A stretch of 64,000 bases of DNA from Sinonovacula constricta (GCA_007844125.1 CM017568.1:7224675-7288674); one strand, 5' to 3'; shown: positions 26,301 to 37,605, counted from the stretch's first letter. The notes: generated from the sequence alone by a model not told the origin. A program made the numbers and translations.

Positions 26301-29080
26301 CTGAAATTGGTCTACAAGAGAAAGAAAAAGATTCAGGGAAACCTCAGGGACACAGAAGCTATTCTACAAAAATATATAGTAAGTGAAGTTTAAATGCTTT
26401 ATCCAACTGTCAAATACATACCCATGGGTTTGTGTTCATTTTAAGAAATAATCGTGTTAACTAAAGTACAACACAAGCTATGCCGATGGTTCTGAAATGT
26501 GTACTATCCCAGTAAGAAGACAAGTACGCTGGTGAACCTTTAATTTGGTGTTATCACCTCCCAACTTCGGTAATTTGTTTTAATTACTGTTCATATTATC
26601 GTCTTTTTGCCTTAAAGGAATCAATGTTAATTGGATATATAGTGTACATAATCAAACACCATCTTCTGCGGTAACATTATAATTGATTTCCTTTGAAGTG
26701 TCTCTCGTTAATTGAAATGAATGAAGCTCCGACTCATTTCATTATTGTGTCATTAGGTTTGTATCATCTGGAGAACACTAATTTACTTATATAACCTACG
26801 GTGCTAGATAGCGCGCAAGTCGGGCGTGTATAGGAGAAAACTGTAAATAACAAAGTGGCAACAAATAATGACGACTTATCTCCTTATGCATGAATTCAAA
26901 AACACTCGAATCATTGCTGACGTTAAAACCTAATGCAATAGTGTCAGTTACTATGAATAAAGCAAATGAGTATTTTAATTCACTATCCCCTTAAGTTCAA
27001 TAAGAAAAGAGGTGGTCTTGTTCTTTGATAAAATATGACAAAATCCCAGACGTATAAGAACATTTCATTAAAATGCGAAAAGGTGCTAAGAGAGGATAAC
27101 TCTTCATGCAATTGTTTTACTTTTTGTTTACAGTGTCAGGTGACCAACTTACATCGCCTATGCATCATGGAGGGGGTTGATGAATGGAAGGTTGACAACT
27201 GTCTTAGAAATGAAGAGTCACTTCCAAGTAGGTCAATTCATAATCAGCGTAAATTTTAAAAAAAAATGCAAAAAGTGTGAATCCAGGATAATTAGTTGCT
27301 TAGAATCTGACGTCCAATTATTCTGCTGTTCGCTGCTTTTGTTCCATCCAGGTTCTTGGAATTTGAGCAAACATTTGTTTAATAAATTAATTTAAATTTG
27401 CATGTGCTATGTTTATATGCGATAAAAATAAATTATTTTACTGCAGTATGTTGATACAATTGTCATTGTAAAAGTTATTCCACTACGAGGTCAGCATAAC
27501 ATGACAGTGTTAAGAATGGTATTATGTCATCAACACATGGCATTCTAGTGAAACCGTGTTATTGTCTGCAATGAATGAACGCCGTCCTTTGATGAGTGGT
27601 AAAGGAGTGGTCGATGATCGTGCGTTATATCACAATGCAATCATTATATGACAAGCATTTGAAATGTATGTATATCTTTTCAGCGACACCAAGTAAAAAG
27701 AAGTTCAAATTCAAGCTGGACGAGTCTTTGTTTAGTGGAAGTGGCCAGTCGCGGTCCCCAAGATGTTCACTTCCTACGCTGGAATTGCACGGCCTAAAAC
27801 TGCCGTCAAGTGGCACTGTATCCAAATCTCGCATATCACTGCCAGCTGTGGCAAATACAATAAAGGAACACATAAAAAGAACGTCTCGACGTGCTTCACT
27901 AGCTGCGGTTGAAATGTGTAACTTAAAGTCATCCCTGCAGGAGCTCAGGAAAAGAAAGTCAACTGCAGACAACTTGTGTACAATGCATGAAGAGGAGTTC
28001 AATGAACCGAAGGGTCGTAAACGTGATTCACTATCATCCTCCAGAGTATCGTTTCTGACCGAGACTGGGGATGATATCTCGGAGACAGTTTCTACGTCGC
28101 CGTATAGTATGCGGACGTGTCCAAGAGACAAGAGCCTAAGTAGAGCGAGTACATGCAGCATTGAGAGTGACGATATAGGGAAGATAACTGATCTGCAACA
28201 GTCAGCAAAGAGGCGATTGTCTGAATCGAATGTAGATAGACGTGGACCTTCCTACGGAATGACCGATATAATGTGCTTTAGGGATTCAAGTGGCAAAACA
28301 TACACAAAGCCTTATTTTCGTGGTGATAGATACTCAGCTATGAAAAAAGGCGCCCACTCTTCTGATGATGAGAACAGAATGAGCAGCAGATTTGATTGCT
28401 CAAACGATGATATTGCAAACCCTTACAACGAGATTGACAATGCTTGTACTGATGATGAGCTAGATGATGTGATAATAATCGAAGTGCCATCGCCTGACAG
28501 CATTACCGAGAATACAATGGAAATTCGCAATACTGAACCAACACACCAAATGCCTTCTCAGGAACATCATGAAGACCAGCCGCAGGCAATATTAGAAAAC
28601 TCTAAACATATTCTAGAAATACCTAGGTTTTCAATAAAGTGTGATACTATGCTTGGTGAAAATGAGTTAAAATTCGCTGATGTAAAAGTTGTAACTGATT
28701 ATGACAAATCTGACAAAGTGAAAGCTGAAGTATCTCAAATAGTTAAAGAAAAAGATGAATTCATGAAGGAGCAAACCCAGCAATACGAAAGCATCGCTAT
28801 GCTTCAAGAGCCTGATGAAGGGCTGACAATTAACCATATGCCCACAGAGTGTCAAATAAAAGCAACCGGAGACATTAAGCCATCACTAAACGAAGTTCGA
28901 TCACGTATTGCAAATGGGGTATGTGACAAGACAAAAACATCCATCAGTAATGGTAAAGCAAATGACTTAGCACACGGTTTAGACAAAACCAACGTGGCGA
29001 ACCCTAAAAAAGTGGTTGTCAGTAACAAAGATAATTTCATCCTTGAATATGAAATTAAAGATAAAGATAATTGCAGGTAA
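17251..29080 (+). CDS. HVCN1-like: voltage-gated proton channel Hv1-like (HVCN1 family), 5'-partial, 8 exons
   Basis: Exons 17251-17372, 20910-21034, 21469-21863, 22782-22835, 23288-23426, 26263-26378, 27134-27227 and 27684-29080 join in phase to at least 813 residues. Hv1 is a plasma-membrane dimer whose voltage-sensor domain itself conducts protons. Seen here, numbered from the first visible residue with human Hv1 equivalents in brackets: S1 VDCALVLGELALDL with D66 (D112), E73 (E119) and D77 (D123); S2 FHYCSIAIL with H201 (H140), E214 (E153) and K218 (K157); S3 FDAFVVLISFVLD with D235 (D174) and D246 (D185); S4 LLPWRVIRVVN with R272, R275 and N278 (R208, R211, N214). A short coiled-coil-like segment follows. 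Odd points: R205 is replaced by Leu, Pro precedes the S4 Trp, F150 is Ile, the S1-S2 loop is about 110 residues, and the tail is about 465 residues against a 273-residue human protein. The first exon is missing. The family call is firm; gating behaviour is inference. Confidence 0.9.
17373..20909 (+). other. Hv1-like intron 1
   Basis: A 3.5-kb intron carrying the full-length SINE at 18305-18655 and otherwise AT-rich unique sequence. An open frame at 19351-19635 has no splice support and looks like chance. Confidence 0.7.
18305..18655 (+). mobile_element. tRNA-derived SINE, near full length, with a poly-G expansion
   Basis: The head has a pol III A box (TGGTAGCGCAATCGATAGAG) and B box (GGTTCGATCCC). 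The body (GATCAAGCAAATATAAGGG, GTCAGGATAATGTGAGTGGG) and the 3' part (CAAGTGGCCACCGTCTCCAG, then ACACAATAAACAAACA) match a SINE type I recall as widespread in bivalves and gastropods. A run of about 18 G (18355-18372) sits between the boxes. The body recurs at 25130-25240. A 124-codon minus-strand open frame here is a by-product. Confidence 0.85.
20910..21034 (+). CDS. HVCN1-like: Hv1-like exon 2: S1 segment
   Basis: Acceptor TTAATTTAG and donor AAGG|GTACGT. It encodes a basic lead-in (WRRGGDKIFKSKH) and the whole of S1. The Asp in CIVDCALVL aligns with human D112, the proton selectivity filter. The Glu in LGELALDL aligns with E119 and the final Asp with D123. Confidence 0.9.
21469..21863 (+). 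CDS. HVCN1-like: Hv1-like exon 3: long S1-S2 loop and S2
   Basis: Acceptor TTGTTTCAG and donor GAG|GTAAGT. The first ~110 codons form an acidic, polar S1-S2 loop with two N-glycosylation sequons (NYT and NAS). The human loop has roughly ten residues. The exon ends in S2. The His of IFHYCS aligns with the zinc-binding H140 and the last Glu with E153. The position of F150, three before that Glu, is Ile. Confidence 0.88.
22782..22835 (+). CDS. HVCN1-like: Hv1-like exon 4: S2-S3 linker
   Basis: A 54-base, 18-codon exon in phase 0 on both sides (acceptor GTATTACAG, donor GAG|GTAAGC). TILKAICAGKDFFHRKLE aligns with human Hv1 across the S2 end and the linker, where human has K157 and an EFFHHKFE stretch. 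It is too short to find by ORF length, but its position, phase and similarity make it secure. Confidence 0.88.
23288..23426 (+). CDS. HVCN1-like: Hv1-like exon 5: S3 and most of S4
   Basis: Acceptor TCATTTTCAG and donor AACA|GTAAGG, ending in phase 1 just after the S4 Asn. S3 is VFDAFVVLISFVLDF with both conserved Asp residues. The S3-S4 loop is about three residues longer than in human Hv1 and lacks the zinc-binding His193. S4 is ILAILLPWRVIRVVN, with arginines 2 and 3 and the Asn kept and arginine 1 absent. Confidence 0.92.
23560..24080. repeat. degenerate interspersed repeat, module 1
   Basis: Lies in intron 5. It contains TATAGAGCGGAC, AAAAGGGGCATAACTTTGTC, CAAGCAAATACC and TGACCTTGACCTTAAGCCGG. 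The same blocks in the same order follow at 24457-24925, so this is a partial tandem duplication of one repeat. Such TGACCTTGACC repeats are common in mollusc DNA. The class is unknown. Confidence 0.75.
24075..24080. repeat. 6-bp target-site duplication (left)
   Basis: TTAAAA immediately left of the MITE. An identical TTAAAA follows its right end at 24451-24456. Confidence 0.8.
24081..24450. mobile_element. 370-bp MITE with terminal inverted repeats
   Basis: The left end GCAGGCGCGTATCTG and the right end (reverse complement GCAGTCGCGTTTCTG) differ at two of 15 positions, and TTACGCAC lies inside both ends. TTAAAA flanks it on both sides. It interrupts the flanking TGACCTTGACC repeat, whose sequence resumes directly afterwards (CTTAAAAGGGGCATAAC), so it inserted after that repeat was in place. 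It has no coding capacity. The superfamily is not assigned: TTAA-type targets suggest piggyBac or Kolobok, but the ends are not diagnostic. Confidence 0.85.
24451..24456. repeat. 6-bp target-site duplication (right)
   Basis: TTAAAA, identical to 24075-24080 on the other side of the MITE. Confidence 0.8.
24457..24932. repeat. degenerate interspersed repeat, modules 2 and 3
   Basis: Repeats the blocks of 23560-24080: GGGGCATAACTTTGTCAAAA, CAAGCAAATACC, ACCTTCAAGTGTGACCTTGA and AACATGGGTT. A further shortened copy starts near 24783 (GACCTTCAATTGTGACCTTG). It ends TATAGAGCGGACACGATAATGG at the GACG tract. Confidence 0.75.
24933..24975. repeat. (GACG)n microsatellite
   Basis: GGACGGACGGACCGACCGACGG-type tract terminating the preceding repeat. 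It is followed by AGACGCGACAAAGCGAATCC and a run of about 14 C (25007-25020). The paired arms around it (CCCCCC-ACACACATTTTGTGG-GGGG) could form a hairpin. Confidence 0.85.
25125..25240 (+). mobile_element. SINE body fragment (headless copy)
   Basis: AATCAAGCAAATATAAGGGCAGTTGCACAATTGGT and ATATGACTAGGCGTGGCAT align with the body of the SINE at 18305. No A or B box precedes it, so this copy is 5'-truncated. Confidence 0.75.
25241..26262 (+). other. Hv1-like intron 5, 3' part
   Basis: AT-rich, with overlapping short open frames on both strands and no recognised product. It ends with the CTTTCCTTCCAG acceptor of exon 6. Confidence 0.55.
26263..26378 (+). CDS. HVCN1-like: Hv1-like exon 6: S4 end and start of the C-terminal helix
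   Basis: Acceptor CTTTCCTTCCAG and donor ATA|GTAAGT, ending in phase 0. It encodes SLVVSVKDHEHFRLKLVYKR and a basic KKKIQ stretch. SLVVSVK aligns with GIIISVK of human Hv1, after which the S4 helix runs into the cytosolic coiled coil. Confidence 0.88.
27134..27227 (+). CDS. HVCN1-like: Hv1-like exon 7: coiled-coil region
   Basis: Acceptor TTTGTTTACAG; donor CCAA|GTAGGT is weaker than the others. It encodes CQVTNLHRLCIMEGVDEWKV and about ten more polar residues. The L/I spacing continues the coiled coil, where the human dimerisation helix has IERLNKLLRQHGLL. Two Cys residues could pair across a dimer. Confidence 0.75.
27684..29080 (+). CDS. HVCN1-like: Hv1-like exon 8: very long disordered C-terminal tail
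   Basis: Acceptor ATCTTTTCAG; the frame from exon 7 continues for 464 more codons to TAA at 29078. The tail is Ser-, Lys- and acidic-rich with no transmembrane segment. It has clustered basophilic kinase-type sites (KRTSRRASLAA, KRRLSES, GRKRDSLSSSR), and a hydrophobic patch in an acidic setting (DDELDDVIIIEVPSPDS) that resembles a SUMO-interaction motif. The stop overlaps a near-perfect donor (TGCAG|GTAAGC). If that donor is spliced to an acceptor at about 30267 (TATTGTTGACAG), the protein ends Arg-Lys-Pro-stop instead of at the TAA. The tail has no human Hv1 counterpart. Confidence 0.85.
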
Positions 29081-32000
29081 GCTTGAAAGACAGCGTGCTC
29101 AATGTGAAGGTTTTACTGACGAAGCAATGAATTTGTAACTGTATTATCAGTTTTGTGATCAAATAGGACACTTATTTAAGAGTCATTATCTTGTTTAGTT
29201 TTGCGAGGCAAATACGACACTCATTTAAGAGTCATTTTCTTGTTCAATGCAAACATGTATAATTAATGTTATGTGGCTTTGTATATTTAGAAAATTACAA
29301 AACGTACACATAAACATGTATGGGATATTTCAGTGACTGACTTCATTGCATATTTAGTACTCTTAATCGTAAGGATCAATTGCATTCCTAACTTACGAAA
29401 TATAGCTTTATCTTATCGCTTTGCTTTCGAAGTTTTTTTCTGAGATATGTTTGACAGCTTGCACAAACTTATACAAATGGTTTGAATTACTCTTGTTGTT
29501 GATAGAACGGTGTAAAATAAAGAGATTTTTGAGCCTTTACCGAAACCATTAAACGTTTGCATCATCTGGAGAACTTAAAGCTTCAGCAAGCGAGTAGCGA
29601 TTTGTATTATACGCTTTGGGGCAGAAAAAATGTCTGCATAAAGGGCATATTTGTGTTTTAATTGTGTTTTAAGTGTGTACACGATGTACAAGTGCAGCAA
29701 ACGACAACACTATTCATATTGTCAATAACCGGTAGGTTCGACAAAAAAAGAAAAGTTTCGAATTCATTTGGACGTTGGGCTATTTAATTTTGCGTACATT
29801 TCAATTTTAGATATATATAAATGCAATTAAGAACTACTTTAACGACAATTTTAGAAAGCTAACTATCATAAAATCTATGTGAGCACATTTATATTCATAA
29901 GAAATTAATATTTAAAAATTTGAATCTCAACGTTAATTGAGCTCATCGGCATCATAAAACGCAGTGATTGAACGTTTACTGTTTATTTATGTGTTAACAC
30001 TTAAGATAAACAGTTGTGTGAACAATTGGTGTCTAGTACAATACATGGAACATAAACATTTACAACTGATGCACATGATATTTTTTGTGATACGATTTAT
30101 TGAGACGCAAAACGTTTAGTTTCTTAGGTGTATTCAGTTCTGTTCTATCTTTTAACTATTGTACATTAATTGTAATTCAATATGCACTTGCTATGCAATT
30201 TTGTGTGTGCACTGCTTTTCTTTCGTAAAATAATGTGTGCATGAAGATTTCATGTATTGTTGACAGGAAACCTTGAAACCAGAAATCACTATGCCATGAG
30301 AATTGCCATCTCGACTTTCCATTGCAAGCAAAAGTGAGCATTTTTAGAAAATTTTAATTAAAGAAACTTGTTTCCAAATATTGTTCAATATATGCAGGTT
30401 AAAGAGTGACATATCTCACCAACTATAGCACGTGTGACATATTTATGTTGTAGACCATATGATTCCACTTATTTCATTTTGACTACCTTAATTCCTTTTC
30501 CGAAATACATAGTGTATTATAGCGTTTGTTTTATAAACATTAACAAATAGACGTCTACTACCACTTGAAAGAAAAGAGCTCGAATAATACTTTACTTTGA
30601 TGGTCCAAGATTGGAAGAAAATTTGTTGGCATATTAGAGCAAGTTCAGCGTATATTGTCTTACATATTTTTCTTTTCTACAAATGCACAGAAAGTCAAAC
30701 AAAGGTGCACAAACAAACATTAACACAAACATGTGCATGTGCTAATTTTTATGCATTCATATCAAATCAAATTCTTTCTTTCAACTCTTATCATTTCAAG
30801 AAATCTCATTTATTAATCTACTTGCCACGACGATTATACTACAATGTCTGAAACATAGCTAGAATTTTAAGAACTAGACTATCATAAAAAATCCTATATC
30901 AGGTACGTATGTTGCCATGTATAGTTCACGAACAATACGTTTAAGTTGTTTTTTTTATCTTTCATCAGTTTACACCTGCAACCAATTGTATAAACAGTGG
31001 TATAATTTAATCAGTGGTTAAAGTTTGTTTGACATAAAAGTGTTGGCTTGCTGGTTAGCTGTTGTATAGATGCTCTCTGTTTCCAATTTTAACCATGTCG
31101 CAAATTTTAACAATCATCCCAGTTGTTTTAAATTATATCCAAAAGTAAGCAAACCCGCTTTTCTAGTAGGGCCAAAGAGCCGCGTTATAAAGTACTATTG
31201 TCAATTTAACTTTTGGTTAAAATGAAATATTTCGGTTAAGTCAGCAAACGGTGAAATGCATTTTTTACAATGGTTAAATACTTTGCATAACTAACTTGTT
31301 AACAAGCTAGTTAACATGGCCGATAGTGAGAAGTTAATCAAATGTTAGGTTAACCATTTTTATACAATTGATTGCACAATTACCGATATATATTGTCCCG
31401 TTGTTTTGTGATTCCTATGGTCCAGTGCGTCCGAATGGCAACAAGAGAGAAGTGAAATTGCTGATTTTCAATATGTGTTGTAAAGAGTATGTGCAAAATA
31501 ATATGCACCGTTTAAGTGTATTTAATATTTTAATTATAAAACAAATACAATCATGAACACTCAAACAGGTTTATTAAGTCCACTAAACCTCTATAGAATT
31601 GTAGCCTTTATATTAAGTATGCGTTCCTAGCACGGATTTTAGTCGTGATATTGTCTTAGTAGAGTGAAATGACAAACATTGAGTACTTAGGTTAAGGCTT
31701 AATATACCGTAAATACATTTACTAATACGCTGACTAAAACGTTAGCTTAAATATTGCAAACTGACCATTTGTGTTTGCAATGAAAACAATGTGTATATGC
31801 TGTTTTAATTATGGATTTAAAAGGGTTTCTAGAACTAACCTTTTTAAAATATTGTACTTGTTTTCCTGAAGTTCATCTAATTGCTTTTTACAATTAAAGT
31901 AAAAAATGTGTATTTGTTAGTTATGTCTTAAGCATATTCTATTCATCGACTCCTTTATTCAAAGTATTGAGTCAATGTATTTGAAGTTTTGTTAATTCCG

Positions 32001-32646
32001 TAACATTTTGTGCCAGGTGATTATTTGACTTACAGTAAGTCATCTAAAGATATTTATATTATGATTTTTATTTGAGGTTCGGCGTTGTTTGTATAGATTG
32101 TACTTAATATGGTTTCCCTATGTTTAACAATAAGTCCAATGACGGATTCATATTTTTATATTTAATGCAAATACAGAATTGTGTGATTCATTTATGCATT
32201 TAATTATTTGAATTATTGGTGTGTACATATATTATGCTACAATGTCTGATTGTTCTGGCCTTTATTTTTCATTAAAAGTAAAATAGAAATGTATTGTATC
32301 TTTGCCTACCATATTATAGTATTGTTCAGACCAGTTGTCTTGTAACAACTTCAAGAACAATATTCGCAGCGAAATATTTTTCAAATAAATAAACCTTATT
32401 CCGTCGAATGTTTTCCATATAACAAAATGCGTTTGTTGTCCCTTTACGTCTTAACTGCACATGTGTAGTAACAGAAAACACATTGGATGTTGTTAGTAAG
32501 TCAACATCGGTCTCAATAAATTAATAAACATGATATAAAATATGTATGTATCATAATAATTAAGCTGATTGCTTTTCATCAATGTCTAGATGATAAATAA
32601 TAAAAAACAGGATTTGTGCAAAACATCAAAGGACTTCCAATTTAAA
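29081..32646. other. downstream of the Hv1-like gene: presumed 3' UTR, then spacer
   Basis: AATAAA occurs at about 29515 and could serve a transcript ending at the 29078 stop. An alternative terminal exon may begin at about 30268 after TTGTTGACAG. The rest is AT-rich with no recognised gene or repeat. Confidence 0.4.
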
Positions 32647-35133
32647 ACAATAAGGTATCTGGCGTGCTACAGCAATGAAACAATGAGATATCTGGTGTGC
32701 TACAGCAATGAAACAATAAGATATCTGGCGTGCTACAGCAATGAAACAATTAGATATCTGGCGTGCTACAGCAATGCAACAATATGATATCTGACGTGCT
32801 ACAGCAATGAAACAATTAGATATCTGGCATGCTACAGCAATGAAACAATTAGATATCTGGCATGCTACAGCAATGAAACAATTAGATATCTGGCGTGCTA
32901 CAGCAATGCAACAATATGATATCTGGCGTGTTACAGCAATGAATCAATAAGATAATCTGGTGTGCTACAGCAATGAAACAATTAGATATCTGGCATGCTA
33001 CAGCAATGCAACAATGTGATATCTGGCGTGCTACAGCAATGAATCAATAAGATATCTGGCGTGCTACAGCAATGAAACAATTAGATATCTGGCATGCTAC
33101 AGCAATGAAACAATTAGATATCTGGCGTGCTACAGCAATGCAACAATATGATATCTGGCGTGCTACAGCAATGAATCAATAAGATAATCTGGTGTGCTAC
33201 AGCAATGCAACAATAAGATATCTGGCGTGCTACAGCGGTGAAACAATGAGATATCTGGCGTGCTACAGCAATGAAACAATAAGATATCTGGCGTGCTACA
33301 GCAATGAAACAATAAGATATCTGGTGTGCTACAGCAATGCAACAATAAGATATCTGGTGTGCTACAGCAATGAAACAATAAGATATCTGGTGTGCTACAG
33401 CAATGCAACAATAAGATATCTGGCGTGCTACAGCAATGAAACAATAAGATATCTGGCGTGCTATAGCAATGCAACAATAAGATATCTGGCGTGCTACACC
33501 AATGCAACAATAAGATATCTGGCGTGCTACAGCAATGCAACAATATGATATCTGGCGTGCTACACCAATGCAACAATAAGATATCTGGTGTGCTACAGCA
33601 ATGAAACAATAAGATATCTGGCGTACTACAGCAATGCAACAATAAGATATCTGGCGTGCTACAGCAATGAAACAATGAGGTATCTGGTGTGCTACAGCAA
33701 TGAAACAATAAGATATCTGGCGTGCGACAGCAATGCAACAATAAGATAGCTGGTGTGCTACAGCAATGAAACAATAAGATAGCTGGCGTACTACAGCAAT
33801 GCAACAATAAGATATCTGGCGTGCTACAGCAATGAAACAATGAGGTATCTGGTGTGCTACAGCAATGAAACAATAAGGTATCTGGCGTGCGACAGCAATG
33901 CAACAATAAGGTATCTGGCGTGCGACAGCAATGCAACAATAAGATAGCTGGTGTGCTACAGCAATGAAACAATGAGGTATCTGGTGTGCGACAGCAATGC
34001 AACAATAAGATATCTGGTGTGCTACAGCAATGAAACAATAAGATATCTGGCGTACTACAGCAATGCAACAATAAGATATCTGGCGTGCTACAGCAATGAA
34101 ACAATGAGGTATCTGGTGTGCTACAGCAATGAAACAATAAGATATCTGGCGTGCGACAGCAATGCAACAATAAGATAGCTGGTGTGCTACAGCAATGAAA
34201 CAATAAGGTATCTGGCGTGCTACAGCAATGAAACAATAAGATATCTGGCGTGCTACAGCAATGCAACAATAAGATATCTGGTGTGCTACAGCAATGCAAC
34301 AATAAGATATCTGGCGTGCTACAGCAATGAAACAATGAGGTATCTGGTGTGCTACAGCAATGAAACAATGAGATATCTGGTGTGCTACAGCAATGAAACA
34401 ATAAGATAGCTGGTGTGCTACAGCAATGAAACAATAAGATAGCTGGCGTACTACAGCAATGAAACAATAAGATATCTGGCGTGCTACAGCAATGAAACAA
34501 TAAGATATCTGGCGTACTACAGCAATGAAACAATAAGATATCTGGCGTGCTACAGCAATGAAACAATAAGATATCTGGTGTGCTACAGCAATGAAACAAT
34601 GAGATATCTGGTGTGCTACAGCAATGAAACAATAAGATATCTGGCGTACTACAGCAATGAAACAATAAGATATCTGGTGTGCTACAGCAATGAAACAATG
34701 AGATATCTGGTGTGCTACAGCAATGAAACAATAAGATATCTGGCGTACTACAGCAATGAAACAATAAGATATCTGGCGTGCTACAGCAATGAAACAATAA
34801 GATATCTGGCGTACTACAGCAATGAAACAATAAGATATCTGGCGTGCTACAGCAATGAAACAATAAGATATCTGGTGTGCTACAGCAATGAAACAATGAG
34901 ATATCTGGCGTGCTACAGCAATGCAACAATATGATATCTGGTGTGCTACAGCAATGAAACAATGAGATATCTGGTGTGCTACAGCAATGAAACAATGAGA
35001 TATCTGGGATGCTACAGCAATGCAACAATATGATATCTGGCGTGCTACAGCAATGCAAGAATAAGATATCTGGTGTGCTACAGCAATGAAACAATAAGAT
35101 ATCTGGTGCGCTACAGCAATGAAACAATAAGAT
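32647..35133. repeat. 33-bp minisatellite, about 75 units
   Basis: The consensus unit is AATAAGATATCTGGCGTGCT followed by ACAGCAATGAAAC. Variation is mostly at fixed sites: A/G in AATRAG, GCG/GTG, GAAAC/GCAAC, ATATC/ATAGC. Each unit carries the palindrome AGATATCT. Because 33 is divisible by three, long frames stay open on both strands, including 704- and 654-codon minus-strand frames with 11-residue repeats. A one-base insertion (GATAATCTGG) occurs near 32953 and 33183. Higher-order blocks of several units are visible between 33600 and 34900. Confidence 0.97.
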
Positions 35134-37532
35134 ACATTACCTGGCGAGATACAACAAATAATCTGACTTAAAGTAAGCTGGAAATATGCTAAAACAGTCG
35201 GCCCTTCATTGTTATTTCTTACTGTCAAAATGTCTTAAACATTTCCTTTAAAGATGTAATCAGACTTCTAATAAAATCCATGTGAGGAAAATATAACGAA
35301 TAATATTTTTAAACATCATTACAGCACTTCTTTAGAAAAAAAATGAATTAAAAAAACTGTATATTAATGTGATTGTTGTGTTACCACGCCGTACATATTT
35401 ATACTCACTTGACTGCATTCTTCGCTAACGTCAGTTTTGATTCCGTTGTAAATAGTCCGCGACATTGCCAATTAATTACACCTGCATATACCTGTAAACG
35501 TTAATGCGTTGGAACATATTGCCAATGCCCATTTTAACATTTTGACGTGCTGATTTGTTAAAGATCTTGCCATTCAAAATCAATTGCCTTGATGACGAAT
35601 ATAATGATATAATAATATTTGACGAGCACGGCAGTAAGTGTAAAGAAAAATACAGAGTATCATAATTGGACATGATATCTGGTAATACTTTTCTTTTTTA
35701 TAGAAGATAATTGTGCAGGACCGACTGGATATCGAAAGGATGTAGGACGATCTTCGTTTGTTGACCTTTTCAACCTTAGCAATATCTCATATATCACTTC
35801 AAACAGTGATTAATACCTAACGCGTCCTTCGACTGGGTCTATTTTTCCAGCTACATTGAGAACATAAATAAGAATTAAATCAGCAAGAGCAAATACAAAC
35901 ATCCCTCAACTATCCCTTATACCAACCTCCGGCTAACTCCAGGAAATAATGTGTATGTGTTTGTCATTACTGGCAGAAACATTGACCGATGGAAGATTTA
36001 CACATCAACTTGTCACGATGGACTTGATGTCTTACTTTTCCTTCTTGTCTTATTACGACAAGATATATGTTCGGACAGACAGAATGTATAGAGTATGTTC
36101 GAGAGGTCAGAGTTTTTCTCTCAATGTCCGCAACATATATACAAGTAGTACTTCTTGTTGGCTAAGTATTATAACGCTTATCATCATGCTGCTACCGCTG
36201 ATAATGGCGAGGAGGTGGAGGAGGAGGAGGGTGGCGAGAAAGAAGAGGAGAAGGATGTTAACTTTTTAAAAGAATACAACTATGCAACATCGTAATTTAA
36301 ATAATGCAAAATTTTAAAAGTAACTACCTGATCAGTTAACTTATGGATGCACGCTTAAGTCGTTTTAGAATATTTTATGAATACAATTCTGATGATAAGA
36401 ATAAGGGAGAAATTAACAAGGAATATAGCTGTGTTCTAGTTCCATCCTCCTTTCATAAAGCGCAGATGTGTCTTTATAAAAGATGCACATGGGACCAATT
36501 ACTAGTGATTCAGGACATTGGCATTCACGACTTACGATAAATCGATGTCCAGTCTGCCGGCGTGGTGTTCTTATGACCCTGCAAGTTGCCATGCCTTGGG
36601 CTTCTACGATAGTAATATCTTATATAACGCCTTAGCTTAAGACACACTTTCTCCAGACACTTCTCGTTTTGCAGACATCACATTTGTATGAATCAGTTTA
36701 TATTTGACCAGTAATTAAGTTGCCCTTGATACCGTACGTGAATTAATTATCTCATTTTCGAATAATTTATTAAATGTGTGCATTTTTTGTCTTGCGTCAA
36801 TGTGCGTTCATTTTTTGGGGTGATTAATTGTGAGAGGCACCCTACAACTCACTTGGCTTATTGATCAATCTGAGGCTAGGATTTCACTTAATTCTGTCTC
36901 AAACTTTCTTTGTTTTGAAATGTTATAATTTTGCAGGACTTAATGTAAATGTAAATGTAATAGATAACTTAAGAAAAATAAAACATAACTGCCGTTATAT
37001 GTATTTTAATTATTTATGATATAGATATAAATATATATGTAAGTAAGAATAACCGATCAAATTGAGAAAGTTCACTATAACAGAAGCTAGAAGACTTTCT
37101 TTACGTAGTTGTTAACAGAAAACTGTTCGGGTAATATGTTTGCAATTTGTAGCAAGTAACAATTTTAAGCAATAAATAAACCAATTAACGTTAAGTGCAG
37201 TTAAGAATTAAACAATATAAATCTTATTCTTCTAAAAGTTGCGTTTCATGTTTTCGTAAGTGTATATAAACATGTGTATAGTTGTTCCAATATTTCAGCA
37301 AACGTCGTATTGTGTCATATGTTATGCTTGAAATTGACTATAAGTTTGTCTCAGATGAGAATGGCGCAAGATATAAGCCATAGTACCCTATCAATCTAGG
37401 TTTTCTCTAGATATTTGGCAAGCTGTATATTCCTCTAGGTAATCATGGTTTAAGGTCGGATGTTGAAGACACATCAATACACAGCATGTCTGGCATGTTG
37501 AAGCAAGCTAATATACTTTTTATTCTAAGTAT
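35134..37532. other. non-coding, no recognised feature
   Basis: AT-rich. An open frame at 35949-36269 ends in an Arg/Lys run produced by a GGAGGAGG/AGAAGAGG purine tract (36205-36255) and has no recognisable domain. Confidence 0.45.
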
Positions 37533-37569
37533 AAGAGAGAGAAAGAGAGAGAGGGAGGGAGAGAGAGAG

Positions 37570-37605
<36 letters not shown>

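Noticed and set aside
27625..28161. 178-codon minus-strand frame
   Set aside because: Antisense shadow of Hv1-like exon 8, which is in phase with the upstream exons.
33114..35228. 704-codon minus-strand open frame with 11-residue repeats (and a 654-codon frame shifted by one)
   Set aside because: Produced by a 33-bp minisatellite whose period is a multiple of three. Several frames on both strands are open at once; there is no splice, start or domain evidence.
35949..36269. 106-codon frame with one hydrophobic segment and an Arg/Lys-rich end
   Set aside because: The basic end comes from a purine tract, there is no recognisable domain, and no splice context.
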